From: Rhodocollybia butyracea
Lineage: Eukaryota; Basidiomycota; Agaricomycetes; Agaricales; Omphalotaceae
Assembly: GCA_015501585.1 (NCBI GenBank)
Contig: JADNRY010000003.1
Span: forward strand, 744,001 to 808,000
Direction of reading: 5' to 3'
DNA length: 64,000 nucleotides
The translations under genes and the position numbers were made by a program. Under the pieces are notes generated by a model. It saw only the letters and a program-made list of their open reading frames with translations. It had not been told where the DNA came from and did no database searches. Shown piece after piece: positions 34,699-47,237 of the stretch. Numbering within the stretch: position 1 is the stretch's first letter; every line of letters starts with the position of its first letter.

Positions 34699-36020
34699 TT
34701 TATTGATTATTAGGATTTATTTACCAGCCCGTTTGCGCGGTCATGCACTCTTTCGGCATGTGTGATGCTAACTGTATTTGAACTGTACAGATAAATTTGC
34801 CTTTACCCTTTACCCTTTGCCCTTGTAGATACATACATAAGAAAATATACGACTGCAATGGCTGAATAAAATTCCAGTTGGGGAAGTGACATCAATGTTC
34901 AACCGGTTTGGGTCTGATATCGTAAACTAGGATCGCGTGAAATCATCTATCCCGTCCAGGTAGCTCGCTATCCTCAAGAAATCCAAGGTGACTTTGTTTA
35001 TCATCACTGATCTCTATGCTGATTCGACACGCCACCGACCCCGAAAAGAGCGCGAAAATTACCGTACAAATTATCGAACTTATATTTAAATGATTCTAGC
35101 TGCCCGCTGTGTACGTGGAATGAAAAACCTATATACCCACTCCAAGAACATGCGGGAAGCTAGTCTCGCAAGCCAGAATTCACGAGAGTGAAGAAAAATC
35201 GGTTCACTCAAGCGGGAAGCCGCAGCTGCATTAAATGGTGAAGAACTCCTGGCAATAAAAGGAAAAGTCCTACCTATGTGATATATCCGAGCACAAACAG
35301 GCTGTTCCTTTCGGACGGTTTGGTGGTAGTGTGCCACTGGTGTTGGCCACGCAAGCTGGGCGAAATAGCTCGGAACAACTCAAGGTGCGTGAGCTGTACC
35401 GTTGTCCAGCAAAAAGTTAGCTTGCAATCGGTATCTCTAGGTCGCTGGCCCAAAGAATCTGTCAAATTCATCGTTCGTCTGCTAAACAACGGTGTTATCT
35501 CGAGTCCTCCGAGGGCTTCTTCGATGAGCATCAAGCTCCCCCGGACCCTCTGAGCCCAGAAGATAAACCTGTGGCGAAATGGGTGGTTATCGCATGACTG
35601 AATTGGCTTTGCTGGACTGCTCGAAGCGGCACACCTTAAATCATCGAAACCCATACTGAATGCAGCCTAGTAGGCCATGGAGAAGCTTCTCATACACCAA
35701 CTTTCGCGCCGGTCTCATTTCGAAGCAAAGACCGCAGGTCGATCTAAAACTCAGTGACACGTCACAGACATCGACAACAGATGAGCAGCGTATCGAGCAT
35801 CATAATGATCCTGGAACCTTATGTTAGCAAATTCAGCCTGAAACCAAGTCCCGGTCACGGTACAAAATCGATGTTTAGGTCGCGAATCCTGTTCAAAGGT
35901 TGCACAAGGTCAGGTGACAGGTCAAAGCTGACTATCTCATTCCAAATTTGGTAAGGATTGTTTACAGTGATACATTGATAATCATTCTACACTTTACCCG
36001 TTGTATATCAAATGCAAGAA
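34699..36020. other. intergenic, no complete gene
   Basis: Contains a minus-strand fragment near 35890-35955 related to the one at 33.6 kb. Overlapping open frames at 35274-35654 on both strands have no recognisable signature. Confidence 0.35.
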
Positions 36021-39000
36021 CTAATCTCTTACGTCCATGGAGTCCGCTGGGGCTGCCCGAGCAGTCTTGAGTTGCTGCCTTCGCTCAACCAACCAGGCCT
36101 CGATTTGGTTCTTTAACTCAGTGTCTGAAGCACACATCAGCAACAGCGAGTAATGGGAGCGAGAACCAAAACACGCACTAGGAATGACATCTTCTATGGC
36201 TAACGGCATACGATTGAAAGGATCTGTTGTGTCTGAAAGTAGATGTGACTTGATGGTTGCCCGGTCGATACTTGTGTGCGAAGAGGGGAGTATAACCGGA
36301 TCTTTCATGAGAGAGAACATGAGCGGGTCTAGAATGAGTCAGTCAGGCGTGTCGTCGAAAATCGTCATGAATTTTTCTCATACCTAAGAATTCGTCCGGA
36401 ATATCTCCCAAGTCTTCTTCAGCCGCTATAGTCTCTTTGGCTTCCTCGACCTTGAGAATCAACAGCCGCCACTGCTCCAGCTCCACTTCCGTCTTGCCAA
36501 TATTCCTTCGAATCATGATAGACTCAGCCGTCTCAAATAGCTCTTTCCTATAACTACGTTCATCGGCTGCGATTGCTCTCGTAAATTCAGGCTGGTCGCT
36601 GAGGTTCAAGTATATCTGCAACACATCACTCAACAGAGCTCTCGGATCGAATCGCAGCTTCGCCGGTTCCCTGACTTTAAGATTTGTCATTTTTGGGCCG
36701 ACAAGAGCCTCGAGATTATAGTCCAACATTGAAGCAAGTTTTTGCACGATTTCAGGCATCATAAAGGGCTTTTTGGTTTCCGCTGTGAAATGCTTGAGAA
36801 GTTCGACCGTAGATCGTCCCAGTGTGGTGTAACTGGAAGCATGACGCTCAAGCGAACGAAGGGTTCCTTCGCGCTCTCGGCGATATTCAGCGGATTTTGT
36901 GTTCCAGACTTCTTTGTTGTCCATCTCGGTCTGTATGTCGTGAATCTGAGTTAGTTCACTCAACGATTCATCCATGAGATAGGTAACATCATTTATCATG
37001 AGGTTAATGAATCGAACAAACTTGTCCACGTTTCTAGAAATTCTGTTAGAAGTATCGAAACAGCGGGAGATAGACTTACTCGGTTTCACGGTTGAGTGCC
37101 TCTCTATGGGTCGGGTTGTCCCACACAATCTTTAATACGTATGAGATATTACGACTGTAGGAATGTTTAATTCTTCCAAAGCTTTCACGAGATCGTAAAC
37201 CCTACCGAGCGTCTACAGAAAACATGCATTCAGCACAATGTTTTAAACACCCATTGGATCAATGACATACTGAATTTGTCGTAGAATTGAGAGCTGGCTC
37301 CCGTTTGTTCCACCTCTAACAGTCGATGAGGATTTACCTGGAGAGTGCGAAAGGGTAGCCTACCGATATAGAAATGCATCAAAGCTGACATAAGGTACCT
37401 CAACGCCAATGGATGAGTATTGAGTAAACTTCCGAGTATACCGCCGGTGTCACGCCCGTATCTCCAGGTGCTCATGAACAGGACCTACCATTTTTTGGTC
37501 AAAATGCGAATATACAATTAAAAATCTACATACATCATTGATCTTCGACTTGAGGAACGGGTTTTTAATGTACCACGTCGACGTTAGGAACGTGAGGATG
37601 AACGTTAAGAGCTCGTTCTTGCCCGACATCTCAAATTTATCAGGCGAGTTTCTAAGTAGACATGATTAGCTCCATGTCAATAGTGCCACTGTAACTTACT
37701 GTGTGGCAAAATGTAGATAGTCTACAACATCCTCAATGATGTACTCTGGAAGTACTCGGAAGGACATTGGCACTTCCTTGGGCAATGGTAACCTATTCAA
37801 GGGTAAGAGAGACCAATACCAATTGACAGGGATATACGAACTCGGCTAATGGGTTAGGATGAGTCTTTTTCGGGTCCACCTGTCGAATCAACCACACGGA
37901 CAAAAATATTGTGAAACCAATAGACTTGTATACTAGTTCGGGATCTGATAATTGAGATTCGTACGCCAACTGGGCCATTTTGATTTTTGCTTGCTCGCTC
38001 TAAACGAAAGTTAAGAAAAAACAGTGAAATGTATACATCAGTGAACAACTACCTTGACAGCGTTAATGGATGCTTGTACACGAGCTTGCATCGGACTCTA
38101 AAAAGGAGACAAGCAGTCAGATTCACCGGTTGTTGGAAAGTGTGAATTAACGCACCCCCATCCAAGACCCATCACCGTTCAGGAAATCTAAATGACGCTG
38201 AACATCATCAAGATGTTTAGCGAAGTCGTTGTAGGTTGAAATTGTTTTTTGGTAACCGTAATGGCTCATAGCAATCGCGAGATAAAAAATCTCGGAGATG
38301 AAATTGGGAGCGGTTCCTGGGAAGACGTTCAATCCTTGGGTTAATGTGAGAGAGCGTAAACGGACAAACCGCCAGGAGAACTGTTTTCCTTAGCCCAATC
38401 TGAAGCTTCTTGAGTGGTGGCTTTAATGCGAGTCTCCTCAGTTATGTCAATGCGAGTAGAGTTAGCGTAGTACAAGGGATCGATTCGGTCGAGCTAAGGG
38501 AAGAGAGTTAGCGAGGGAAGGCAATAGTCCAGGAACGCTGACTTTGGTGTAAGTCGCATCCATAAACGGCTCTGCGAATCGGTATAAAACGGTCTGGATA
38601 TTGACCATGAAACTGTCAGAAGCCACTGTTACTACGTCAACCTAGTATTTCGATTAGTGTTTAATGATGATAGAAATAGCAAACCAGAATACCTGCATTC
38701 CAGCTCGCTTGACATTTAAAGAAACGATTTTAGCGAAATATTGCAGAACAGCTTCTCTAGCACTAGGGGATGCTCGAACAAACGTATTGAAAATCTGGAA
38801 TAGCGAACTCTGAGGTTGAAAAATGAGTACGGGCTCTCTGAGGAGAAACAATGCGTTTCCATACTTGAAGGCTCTTCAATGTTCCCCTCAAACTGGCGAA
38901 AGATGATTCTACATCTTCACGAGACCGTTTCTCGGGATCAGAAAAGTATGCCTGGGATACAGTTGGCTATATTGACGCCACCAGTAAGAAAAGAAGTGAC

Positions 39001-40489
39001 GTCAAGAATCATAGGTGCAGACCCACCCATTCTCTCGGAAACACATTAAGCCGACATAACGGTCCCATTAATGACAGAGTTTCAAAGTTGGCTGCGTTAG
39101 CGTTTACTGGAATCCATTCCTCCATCCTCGTGATCATGACAGCTATAGCCTTGACGGAAACCAGAGCTTCAAGACCACTGACTACTCCACGCCAGATTGC
39201 ATCTCCGCCACCAAGGCCCGCAGGACGGAATAGTGATTCATGAAAGAGGAGTTGGCGAACAACGGGACCTAGGACCTCGTCGATCTCGTGATCAGGCTCG
39301 AATCGACGCGCCAAGTCTTGAAGAAAAAGTTCGACGTCAACAGGAGACAGTTTGTTCGGTGGAGTGATGTTGGAGGAATACAGAGGTGTAGAGAGTGCGG
39401 AAAGCGAAAGTAAGGGTTCGACGAGTTCAGGTGGTCCAAGTGGTCTCCTGAAATAATTTTGAATAAATGTCTTGAAAAGATGCAAAGCGTCGTACTTACC
39501 CAGTAGGTTGAGGGAACATTTCTGGTTCTTGCAAGGTAAGCCCTGCATAACTAATGAGCAGATCACGCAGTTTGTCGAGTTTGGTGAGAGCGTTTTGGGT
39601 TTCGATTGGAGTATATCCCTACCAAGTGTTATTCAGTACTGATGCTCAAAACTTCACCACTGTGCCTTCACCTTCTTGATCAATGCTGTCCTAGCTGCGT
39701 TTGAACGTTTCCATGATCCAACAAGATATTCAAATATTGTTTGTTGAGGTGGAAGAGAAACAAGTACAGGAAGATATTCCAGGTCATCACTGTATCAAAT
39801 GAGCATTATATGAGCTAGCTTGAGAGGGAAAAGGAGCGCACGTCATTGATTGAGGATCCATTTCTAGTCGAGTAATGAGAAGACGATCTATTAGATCGAT
39901 GTTCAAAGGCGGTAAAGGTTGACCTATGGGCCCGTTGAATTTTCGAACACAACACTAAGAGAGCTATATGCAAACCTGGAGCGTCTGACTGGATTTCATC
40001 AGCCAAAGGTTTGAGCCAGATTATATCATGACTGCTTCGCTCCGCCACAGATTTCTAGACGGAATAGTACATTAATCTCAGTTCATTGACCAGATTACGT
40101 GTCACATACATCAAGAGTGACTTTGAGAACATCTGTTATTGTCTCGTCCTCCCAGAGATCCAAATTCAAACGTAAAGTGGCCTTTTTCCTGATTTGCACT
40201 GGGGGTGCGGGTGTCGGTTCCGCGATCTTCTTTGCCACTGGTGAAACAGTGACGGGTTTACTGAGAGAGCCCGGAGTCTGTGGCTTGGGCGAAGATGAAA
40301 CAGGTATGGACGGTGATGAACTTGAAGGTATAGGTGAACTGGATGTAGAAGAAGTCCCCAACTTGGCCAGTCTCTTCAGACGAATCTTTTAACGATTTAT
40401 CAGTTTCTTGGGTCAAGGCTTTCAAAAGATGTTCTTACGCGGTCTGCGTCACTTTGGGGTGTTGGCTCATTGACTGGAGTGTCAGACAT
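36021..40489 (-). CDS. UFD2: ubiquitin conjugation factor E4 (UFD2), U-box ligase
   Basis: Starts at 40489 ([17 protein letters not shown]). A Ser/Pro-rich N-terminus is followed by [20 protein letters not shown], then the long helical Ufd2 core in many small exons (for example [15 protein letters not shown] helices at 39.3 kb, LDEFLGDIPDE-type at 36.4 kb). The C-terminal U-box reads [20 protein letters not shown] and [19 protein letters not shown], followed by [18 protein letters not shown], and stops at 36021. The E4 enzyme extends short ubiquitin chains on substrates handed over by Cdc48 and feeds them to the proteasome. Length is roughly 1,100 residues, as expected; at least twelve introns. 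A single TGAGTCA site lies about 50 bp upstream at 40540-40546. Recognition is strong; individual exon borders are approximate. Confidence 0.9.
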
Positions 40490-41598
40490 CGTAGACAGTG
40501 GTTTAACAAGTCTAATGTTAAGAGAAAGGCGAACAGCTATGAGTCAGCATTAGCGCCAACTCACGTTTTGATTTTGGTGCGTTTAACGTTATATAATTTC
40601 TTCCAACCTATCGTGACTCCAGCCCATGTTCTCGAACTTGACCTCAAGTTTGAGGCTCTCTACTTGCGCTTTCCAACGAGGCCATCATGCATGTTCCACA
40701 GTCAACTTAAGCCGTTTGCAGCTTTTCAGACCTAGAATGTTCTCAGTGTCCGCCGTCGCCGAGGCTGGCTACAAAATAAAGTCACACTCGGGTGCCAAAA
40801 AACGCTGGAGATCGCTTGCATCTGGAGTTTTCAAACGCGTACGCTGATTATCTCCTGGTAAAAATTCTGCTCTGTGACCTAATTCATAACATTCAGGGAA
40901 AGGCCAATCACCAGCATCTCAATGTCACAAAATCACCAGCACGAAAAAACAAACTTGCGCAGACGGGGTATTCTACACCTGCTCAAACACAAAAGCTGAA
41001 TAAATTACTTCTACCATATGGGTCCAATTAATACGGTGCGTCTAGCTTGAGTTCCAGCCAGCTCATAAATTGATAGGTCTCTTATACATAGTATCCTCGA
41101 TACGAAGAATCCTACTGCTTTGGACCGTAAGCCAAGCTTCCATTTTGCCGTCCCAGCAAGAAGAAATCGCATGGGTCTACCTAGAACTTGTAAAGCTTAC
41201 AAGTTTTCGCTACTTACAAGTCAGGCCGGTCAGGCTTTGGTAGAATGGCCATTATTCTTCCCGACCTTACCTCTAAGCTTACTCTCGGTTACCATGTACT
41301 ACTCAATTCGCACGTACGCAACCGGGTCCTCGTCTATGAATCGCTCAACCTGTGTTGCTACATCTTCTCTCGAGGAAATTGACCTGGAAACTCTCCATGA
41401 GACTTTGAGTTTAACCAGGCTACCACTGTACATATTCAATGTGAAAAGGTATTCCGCAAGAAAAATATTCTTCAGAACTGGAGACTTTATGGTCGATGAT
41501 TTGAAGATGCATACACCTGTAGACACCTAAGCCTGCTTAAAGTCTAAGGGAAGGAAGTTCGTCATCGAATAGATTATGATGTCCCGTTTGACCTGTTG
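40490..41598. other. intergenic, no gene seen
   Basis: 5' flank of UFD2 (minus) and 3' flank of the F-box-like gene (minus). An open frame at 41120-41530 on the plus strand lacks protein character. Confidence 0.4.
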
Positions 41599-42765
41599 CT
41601 AATTTGCACCCTTACAAGGCTGGGTGCCTGCCTCCGTCTTCAACTCAAAAGTATCTAAACAACGACCCCGAAGCTGCAACACGAGCGCCATTCTCTTGAG
41701 AGACGGCATCACCGCACAAGCAGTACTGAGAAACTCGACAACGCTGTCATCTTTTCGTGCCGTTCGTGGATATCCCGGCTCCATCTTCACAATCATTATC
41801 AACGATCCGAGGTGAGGAAATGTCAAGTCCGACGAGGCTAATAGGGAAGAAAAGTGGGTCAACATGTCAGGGATAGCGTCGTACTTGAAGTCATTGGCGC
41901 CGATGGTGAGATGGATGAGATTTGGAAGGAGACGAGGGTGGAGAAGCGATAAATCTAAACAAGATAGGACTTCATAATCAGCTGATTTACTCGAGGGAAA
42001 GCATGTAAAAAACTTACGTCTCTGAGAAGGAGGAAATAGGAACAGTTTGTTCAACGACAAAGACGCTCGCTTTAAAATAGCATCGTGTCCATCCTCACGA
42101 AGATGGAGGGATTTCAATTTTGATAAATCGAAAGGCGATTTCGAGCGTAGAAATAACACATCCGTTACTTCTGGATCGACATCAAAGACGTCTAGAGATT
42201 CTAGATATACCGGTAGAGTTGTACCCCTGAAATCTTCAGTCACCTCCTCAACTTCAAGTGAATGCAGAAGAAGTGACTTTATACCGGAACCAGAAGGAGG
42301 AATGAACTGATCGAGGCTGGCAAATGTAACTCGTATGAACCCAACGTGTTCGAGTTCTGGGTTCTGTCTCAAAAACATCGGCAACGTACACGAGTGCAAT
42401 AAGTCCGGAACAACCAAGGATGCATTCGCTAGTGTCAACCGCCGTAGTTTGAAAAATGTTGAATCCTGCAGGAATTCCTCCACGAGATGCGATTCGAAAT
42501 CGGCAAAGTCCACAAAGAGTTCTTGAACCCAATGAGAAAACCTGAGCGGTAGTGTGATACTTTGGCGTGGAACCGTATTATCCTGGAGGCGCCAAAAAAG
42601 GGAGCGAAAGAGGTGTTTCCTGGACCGTTGAAGCCAGAACCGACTCACGAGTGAGCAAGTTAGAAGGTCTGCTTTTGAATCATAAAACTCGTCGAGTATG
42701 CGGTCGATGAGCTCCTGTGGGCAGTGAGGATACTGTGTTCTGCTGCCTACGACGGTGGTGGACAT
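41599..42765 (-). CDS. F-box/LRR-like protein
   Basis: A single long frame from 42765 to 41599 (388 codons if unspliced). The N-terminus CPQELIDRILDEFYDSKADL followed by LTCSLVSRFWLQRSRKHLF is F-box-like, as in many agaric genes. The rest is leucine-rich with LRR-type spacing (FKLRRLTLANASLVVPDLL, LPVYLESLDVFDVDPEV, LLPNLIHLTIGANDF). A ~66-nt in-frame intron with gtaagt donor and ttgtttag acceptor lies at about 41954-42018 and is probably removed (its reading is Phe/Ser/Lys-rich and unlike the repeats). Likely a substrate adaptor for SCF-type ubiquitin ligases; substrate unknown. No signal peptide. Confidence 0.75.
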   Translation of the reverse strand: MSTTVVGSRTQYPHCPQELIDRILDEFYDSKADLLTCSLVSRFWLQRSRKHLFRSLFWRLQDNTVPRQSITLPLRFSHWVQELFVDFADFESHLVEEFLQDSTFFKLRRLTLANASLVVPDLLHSCTLPMFLRQNPELEHVGFIRVTFASLDQFIPPSGSGIKSLLLHSLEVEEVTEDFRGTTLPVYLESLDVFDVDPEVTDVLFLRSKSPFDLSKLKSLHLREDGHDAILKRASLSLNKLFLFPPSQRRKFFTCFPSSKSADYEVLSCLDLSLLHPRLLPNLIHLTIGANDFKYDAIPDMLTHFSSLLASSDLTFPHLGSLIMIVKMEPGYPRTARKDDSVVEFLSTACAVMPSLKRMALVLQLRGRCLDTFELKTEAGTQPCKGAN

Positions 42766-43027
42766 GGAGAGAAGAAATTCCTATCGGCGGTTACATATGT
42801 GATGCAACGAATGAGTATTCCGAAATAGAAGCGCCCCACTGCATCAAATATCATGGTATTTGGCAACCGGTCACCCACGATTAAAGTTTGACGAACTTCA
42901 GATTTTGGGATCCTCGGAGGTCGTACTTTCGGTGATTGCCCCGGAATTGTGATACAGGTATAGAGCCTGCTGAGTTAGAGCCTGCTGAGCTCTTCAGTCC
43001 CAAACAGCAAGCAGATACAGTAAACTT

Positions 43028-45195
43028 TTATCCATCTTGCGTTCCATTAATAATTAGGAAGGACGTAGATAACAATAACATACGACGGCAAACACTCCGG
43101 CCCTCACGATCAACCAACATCCATCTGATTATCCCTTGCCTTCCTTTGCCTTTACCGTAAGTCGCTTGTACGTGACCATTGAGATGGATCTTCAAGCCAG
43201 CCGACAAAGGATCATTCGGAGCCACAGTGTTGGAGGCAGCCGAACTCGAATTCACCTCTGGCTTCACTGGCTTCAACATTTCCGCCTGTTCCTTCTCGGC
43301 CCGCGTACGCTCCCACTCTCGCATTATTTCCTCCACTTGTTCTTCTATACCTTGGAATATGCTTTCTCGAGGAAAACCAACGAGCCTTCCGCGGTGAGGG
43401 CGTTCCTTTGAATTTTGCCTCCAGTTCGAAGAGGAGCCCCCATTCACATCGGTGGGACCAATATCGTCCATGTCCATATCCGTATCGGAGTCTGGTGAAG
43501 ACTCCTTGATACCATCTGAATTTACAAGTTCCAAGGGACCTTCCTTCTGATCTAGCAGAGCTTCGCCCAGTTTGATCCAGTTTCGCCTCGTCTGCACGAG
43601 CTGTTTCAACGCTTCGCTCACCACAAGTTGATTATCCTCATCTGGGCCGAGACCAAGAGCTGCGGGACACGGTGGAAGCGAAGCCAGTTCGCCGTTTGTA
43701 GTAGTGGTGGAACCATTGGCGCCGTTCACACCGTTCACAACAACGCCATCCTCGGTCTTCATCTTCTTCTTCCTCCCCAGCTTCGGCGCATCCTTCTGCG
43801 CCTTCTGAACCCGTTGTAGTTTATTATACGTGTTGAGGATGTTCTTATCGATACTGTCCTTCAACTCCTGGTATTCCGCCCAACCAACCCTATCCTTCGC
43901 TATTGCTGCATAACGCATTTTGCGGAAGTGATTTGTAGCGGAAACGCGCCGAAGCTCAGCTTGGTTTATCCTCAAGGCAGTGGCGATGGGATCGTCCATT
44001 TTATTGCTGTAGTCAAGCGGTGGGGCCGCATGCCCACTGGGTAACAACCCGTACCACTTCATTGTATCTGAAATGCGCCTTTCCAAATCCGCGACAGTTA
44101 ACTTTTCCCTTCTGCTCGCAGCAGCACCACTACCACCCGGTCGCCCTTCCATCGCGTCTTCCGCAGCTTTGACGCCCTTCCACGTCGAATGGCTGTCCGG
44201 CATAGGAAGGAGTGATGAGATAAGGCGTTCGGTGAGGGGGCCATGCCAAGAAGTTCCGCTTGCGTGTCAGCCTCGGAGAGAGTAGATGGATCAAAGGATG
44301 GAGAAGGCGTGACTGCCGAAGGATTAGGAGGGGGATCCGCACCGGTAAGGACTCCTTGCTGGATAGTTGCAAGGGTGTTGGTCGACGTAGGAAGACCTAG
44401 GCGGTCCTGTTCCTCCCATACATCAAGGTAATGCTTTCCCAGCTTGGGCATCACATAAGGCTCTATATCGTCCCCTTCCCATTCCAAGAACCCTACATCC
44501 TCTTCTGTTATAGTCCTGAGATAAGGCTCGATACTAGAGTAGAACGTAGCAATCGCGACTTGAGATGGTGCTTTAGCGATCTTGCTGAAATCTTCTGTGA
44601 CTAGAGTCGGGTGTGACGGCGCAGGTGTCGGTAATGGTTGTGCTGGTGGTCGAGGTGGAAGAATTGGAAGTGGAGGAGGTACAGTGAAATCTAAACCCCC
44701 AGAATGAGATTGCGAAAGATTCTGTATACCAAGTCAATAAAAGCCCGTCGGATTGAAATGTACATACCTTGGTAGAAGAGGCCGATATGGATTTTGCTGC
44801 TTTTGGAGGGGGCGGAACGGACGAAGAAGCAGAGTTTGAATGGATGGGTATCGGAGGAGTTCCTTTCTGTATTCGAGGACCAGCATCTGAATTCGGTCAA
44901 TATGAAATTTACAGTCGGAATAAACCAAATCACCTAGATCAATATCGCTCTCTTCGTCTCTTTTTCGTTTCTTCTTCTTCTTCTTATTCTCTGGGTCCAA
45001 CGACGAGCGTGAAGATGACGGTCCGCCATTTAGCGGTAGTGAAGACGGACGAGGTTTTCCGGAACCTGAGGCAACGGAAGCAGAAAATTTTGAAGCCAAA
45101 GGCTTGTTATCATCCACAGAATCGGGTATAGGCGTCGCCGAGTCTAAAATTTGAGACCGAGTGGCCAGGTTTTGTGCCCGAGTTTGAACAGGCAT
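43028..45195 (-). CDS. ADA3: SAGA complex subunit Ada3 (histone acetyltransferase subunit 3)
   Basis: Starts at 45195 (MPVQTRAQNLATRSQ), although an in-frame ATG also exists at 45234. The N-terminus holds a Lys/Arg nuclear-type stretch (KKKKKKRKRDEESD). Pro-rich exons follow, then SSIEPYLRTITEEDVGFLEW, WEGDDIEPYVMPKLGKHYLD, HGPLTERLISSLLPMPDS and WKGVKAAEDAMEGRPGGSG, typical of Ada3. The C-terminal Ada3 domain contains ALRINQAELRRVSATNHFRK and AKDRVGWAEYQELKDSIDK. Ada3 links Gcn5 and Ada2 within SAGA/ADA acetyltransferase complexes. The frame jumps by one base at about 44240-44246, between QAELLG and HGPLTER. One missing base there restores the family sequence; no good intron fits. The 3' end at 43028 is the first stop; the last ~35 codons look less conserved. 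Confidence 0.82.
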
Positions 45196-45255
45196 GAGAA
45201 GTAAACCATTGGAAGGTGAACATATATAGGTCAAAGATTGGACCAGCCACAGGGT

Positions 45256-45606
45256 TCAAAGCGATGTAAAGGAAAGAATGGAAACCAGGTCGTCAATAAC
45301 CACTTGAAAAGAACAGAATGGAGCAAACTGACAATCGCGTTCTCTTTTGACCTTTTCCTTTCCTTCTCTCTCCTTGCCCTTCTTTGCTCGCTCTTTCATT
45401 CGTCGCATCCCTTCTTCTAAAACTTTCATATCTTCTCCTGCCCGTCTTGCCTTTTCCATCGTTCTCGTCTTGAGATTCTTCAGCTCTTCGTGGAGCGCCT
45501 CGAGCTCGTCAATTGGCGGAACCACTCCATCTGTCGGATTTTTGAACAATGAGGATCTTAGCGGAGTTGGAAGAGGGTATGGAGTAAATGGCTTGGATGT
45601 TGCCAT
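45256..45606 (-). CDS. small coiled-coil protein, unknown
   Basis: The frame starts at 45606 (MATSKPFTPYPLPTPLRSSL) and continues FKNPTDGVVPPIDELEALHE into a long Lys/Glu/Arg helix (MKVLEEGMRRMKERAKKGKE), probably coiled coil. The last ~25 codons after RERDC may be altered by a short intron (gtttgc...ttcaag near 45297-45322). About 116 residues unspliced. I do not recognise the family. It is in the same orientation as Ada3, 60 bp upstream of its alternative start. Confidence 0.55.
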   Translation of the reverse strand: MATSKPFTPYPLPTPLRSSLFKNPTDGVVPPIDELEALHEELKNLKTRTMEKARRAGEDMKVLEEGMRRMKERAKKGKEREGKEKVKRERDCQFAPFCSFQVVIDDLVSILSFTSL

Positions 45607-45612
45607 CGTCAA

Positions 45613-47237
45613 GCTGGTTGAATTCTAATGTCGCTGGTCAAAGCTGGAACAAACGCGACGGGTCCAGTGGAAATGAGCTCCCTCAGAAGCAAGTAGTAAA
45701 TTACCCTTGTCTCTGACCAAGAGATAAAGGAAATAGCTGTGAAGCGTAGATGAAAGTCAGGAACGATGAGAGAAAACGGCTTTCGGACTCGGCAGGTAGT
45801 AGTCACGGGAGTTACGTCAAACAGGTCTCACGTATCAAAGCTTACGCCAGCAACCCGTTTAGGATCCCCGACTCTGACCGAAGGGAAGAGAGGGTCTTGT
45901 GAACCTCGTCTTCTTATCTGATCCTTCAGATTTCTGCTATGACGCAATACTTCGCACACTGATTGGATGATGCTCTTTGGCGATAACGTTTTCACAGGTT
46001 TCGACCACTACAACTCTATCGCCGTACGTATCACCATATCCACTTCTGCCGCCGTATCTTGTTTCTAGGACCACTTTTACCATTATACTTCCGCTGCCAC
46101 ATCTTGTTTCTAGGACCACTTTTACTGTTACCTCTGCCACCATATCTTGTTTCTAGGATCACTTTTGCTGTTATGAATGCTATGTATACAGTACAGTACG
46201 AGAGATTTCTCTCAGTGAAAAGACGATCCTGGGCCATCATACCAATGCTGTTGAATTTGCTTCCTTTTTCTATGTTTACAGTGCTTCCTCAGATGATTGG
46301 GAAGAGGTTTAAAACTCGGAAGGCTGCTATATGTTTGATATGCTTGCGAATGCATGGTGAATTTGTTAATATTGAAGATGATAATATGTTTGAGCATGTT
46401 GGCCCAGGCTATAGGCAAGTATTCTGCTCCGCATTGGCTTCTGAGATGATGCAAGTTGATTCAGAATTCTGGTGGAGTTGAACATGTACTTCTTCGGAAG
46501 AGTGTTTTGAAAAAGGTTGAAGGTGTGTTTCATTGCACAGATGAGGATGATGTATCACAGATGGTGAATGTGTTACTCCACTTGTAGCTTGAAAACATTT
46601 CTGTTGATCGACCCAAACTCATCTGTACATCGTGTAAGTGTTCAAGTTCTTTTGACCTACCGCGATAACTGTAAATCAAGGTGGACATAAACACATCAAG
46701 CTATTCACCTCTGACAAAATTCAAACTGTAGTTTCATTCCTCAATCATTAATGTAGTACCATTTTTTGTAATGATAACCAACGCTTTCGCCTCTACATTG
46801 AAAAACTAATAATACAATAACACCATAACATATATGAGCACATGCAATAATTAGCTTATGAAAACACTGGTACAAAACACCGACACTTCACGCGCACGCC
46901 CAACCGCTACCGACCACTTACTTACAGCAAAGAAAGCAGTCCATCATTCAACCACAACACTGAGCATTATCCTCCACTTCTACAATAATAACCAAAGGAG
47001 AAAGTCTGGTTCGGACCCGATCTCAGAGTCGGGGACTTGCCGTGCTTCACACGGCGTTACAGATAAGTACAAGCCTCAATCAATTCATTCCGAGATTATT
47101 GAAAAACTTGTGATTGCATGTGTACTCTGAGTGCAGTGCATAAAGATTCCTCATGTAATTTCATTTCCAGATATCATTCTTTACAACGTGTATACTAATT
47201 AATCCATACACTAGCCGTACATAAATCTTCCGCAAGT
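45613..47237. other. intergenic with short tandem repeat
   Basis: Contains the three-unit repeat at 46048-46178. A plus-strand open frame to 46481 (GKRFKTRKAAICLICLRMHG...) has some coding flavour but no recognised family. From 46700 on the sequence is AT-rich and appears non-coding. Confidence 0.4.
46048..46178. repeat. three tandem ~43-45-bp units
   Basis: Units start at 46048, 46093 and 46136. Each contains atcttgtttctagga and cactttt with small differences. On the minus strand they would encode the repeated peptide VKVVLETR within an open frame at 45937-46143. Confidence 0.7.

Noticed and set aside
41120..41530. 136-codon plus-strand frame
   Set aside because: No family features; sits in a flank between two minus-strand genes.
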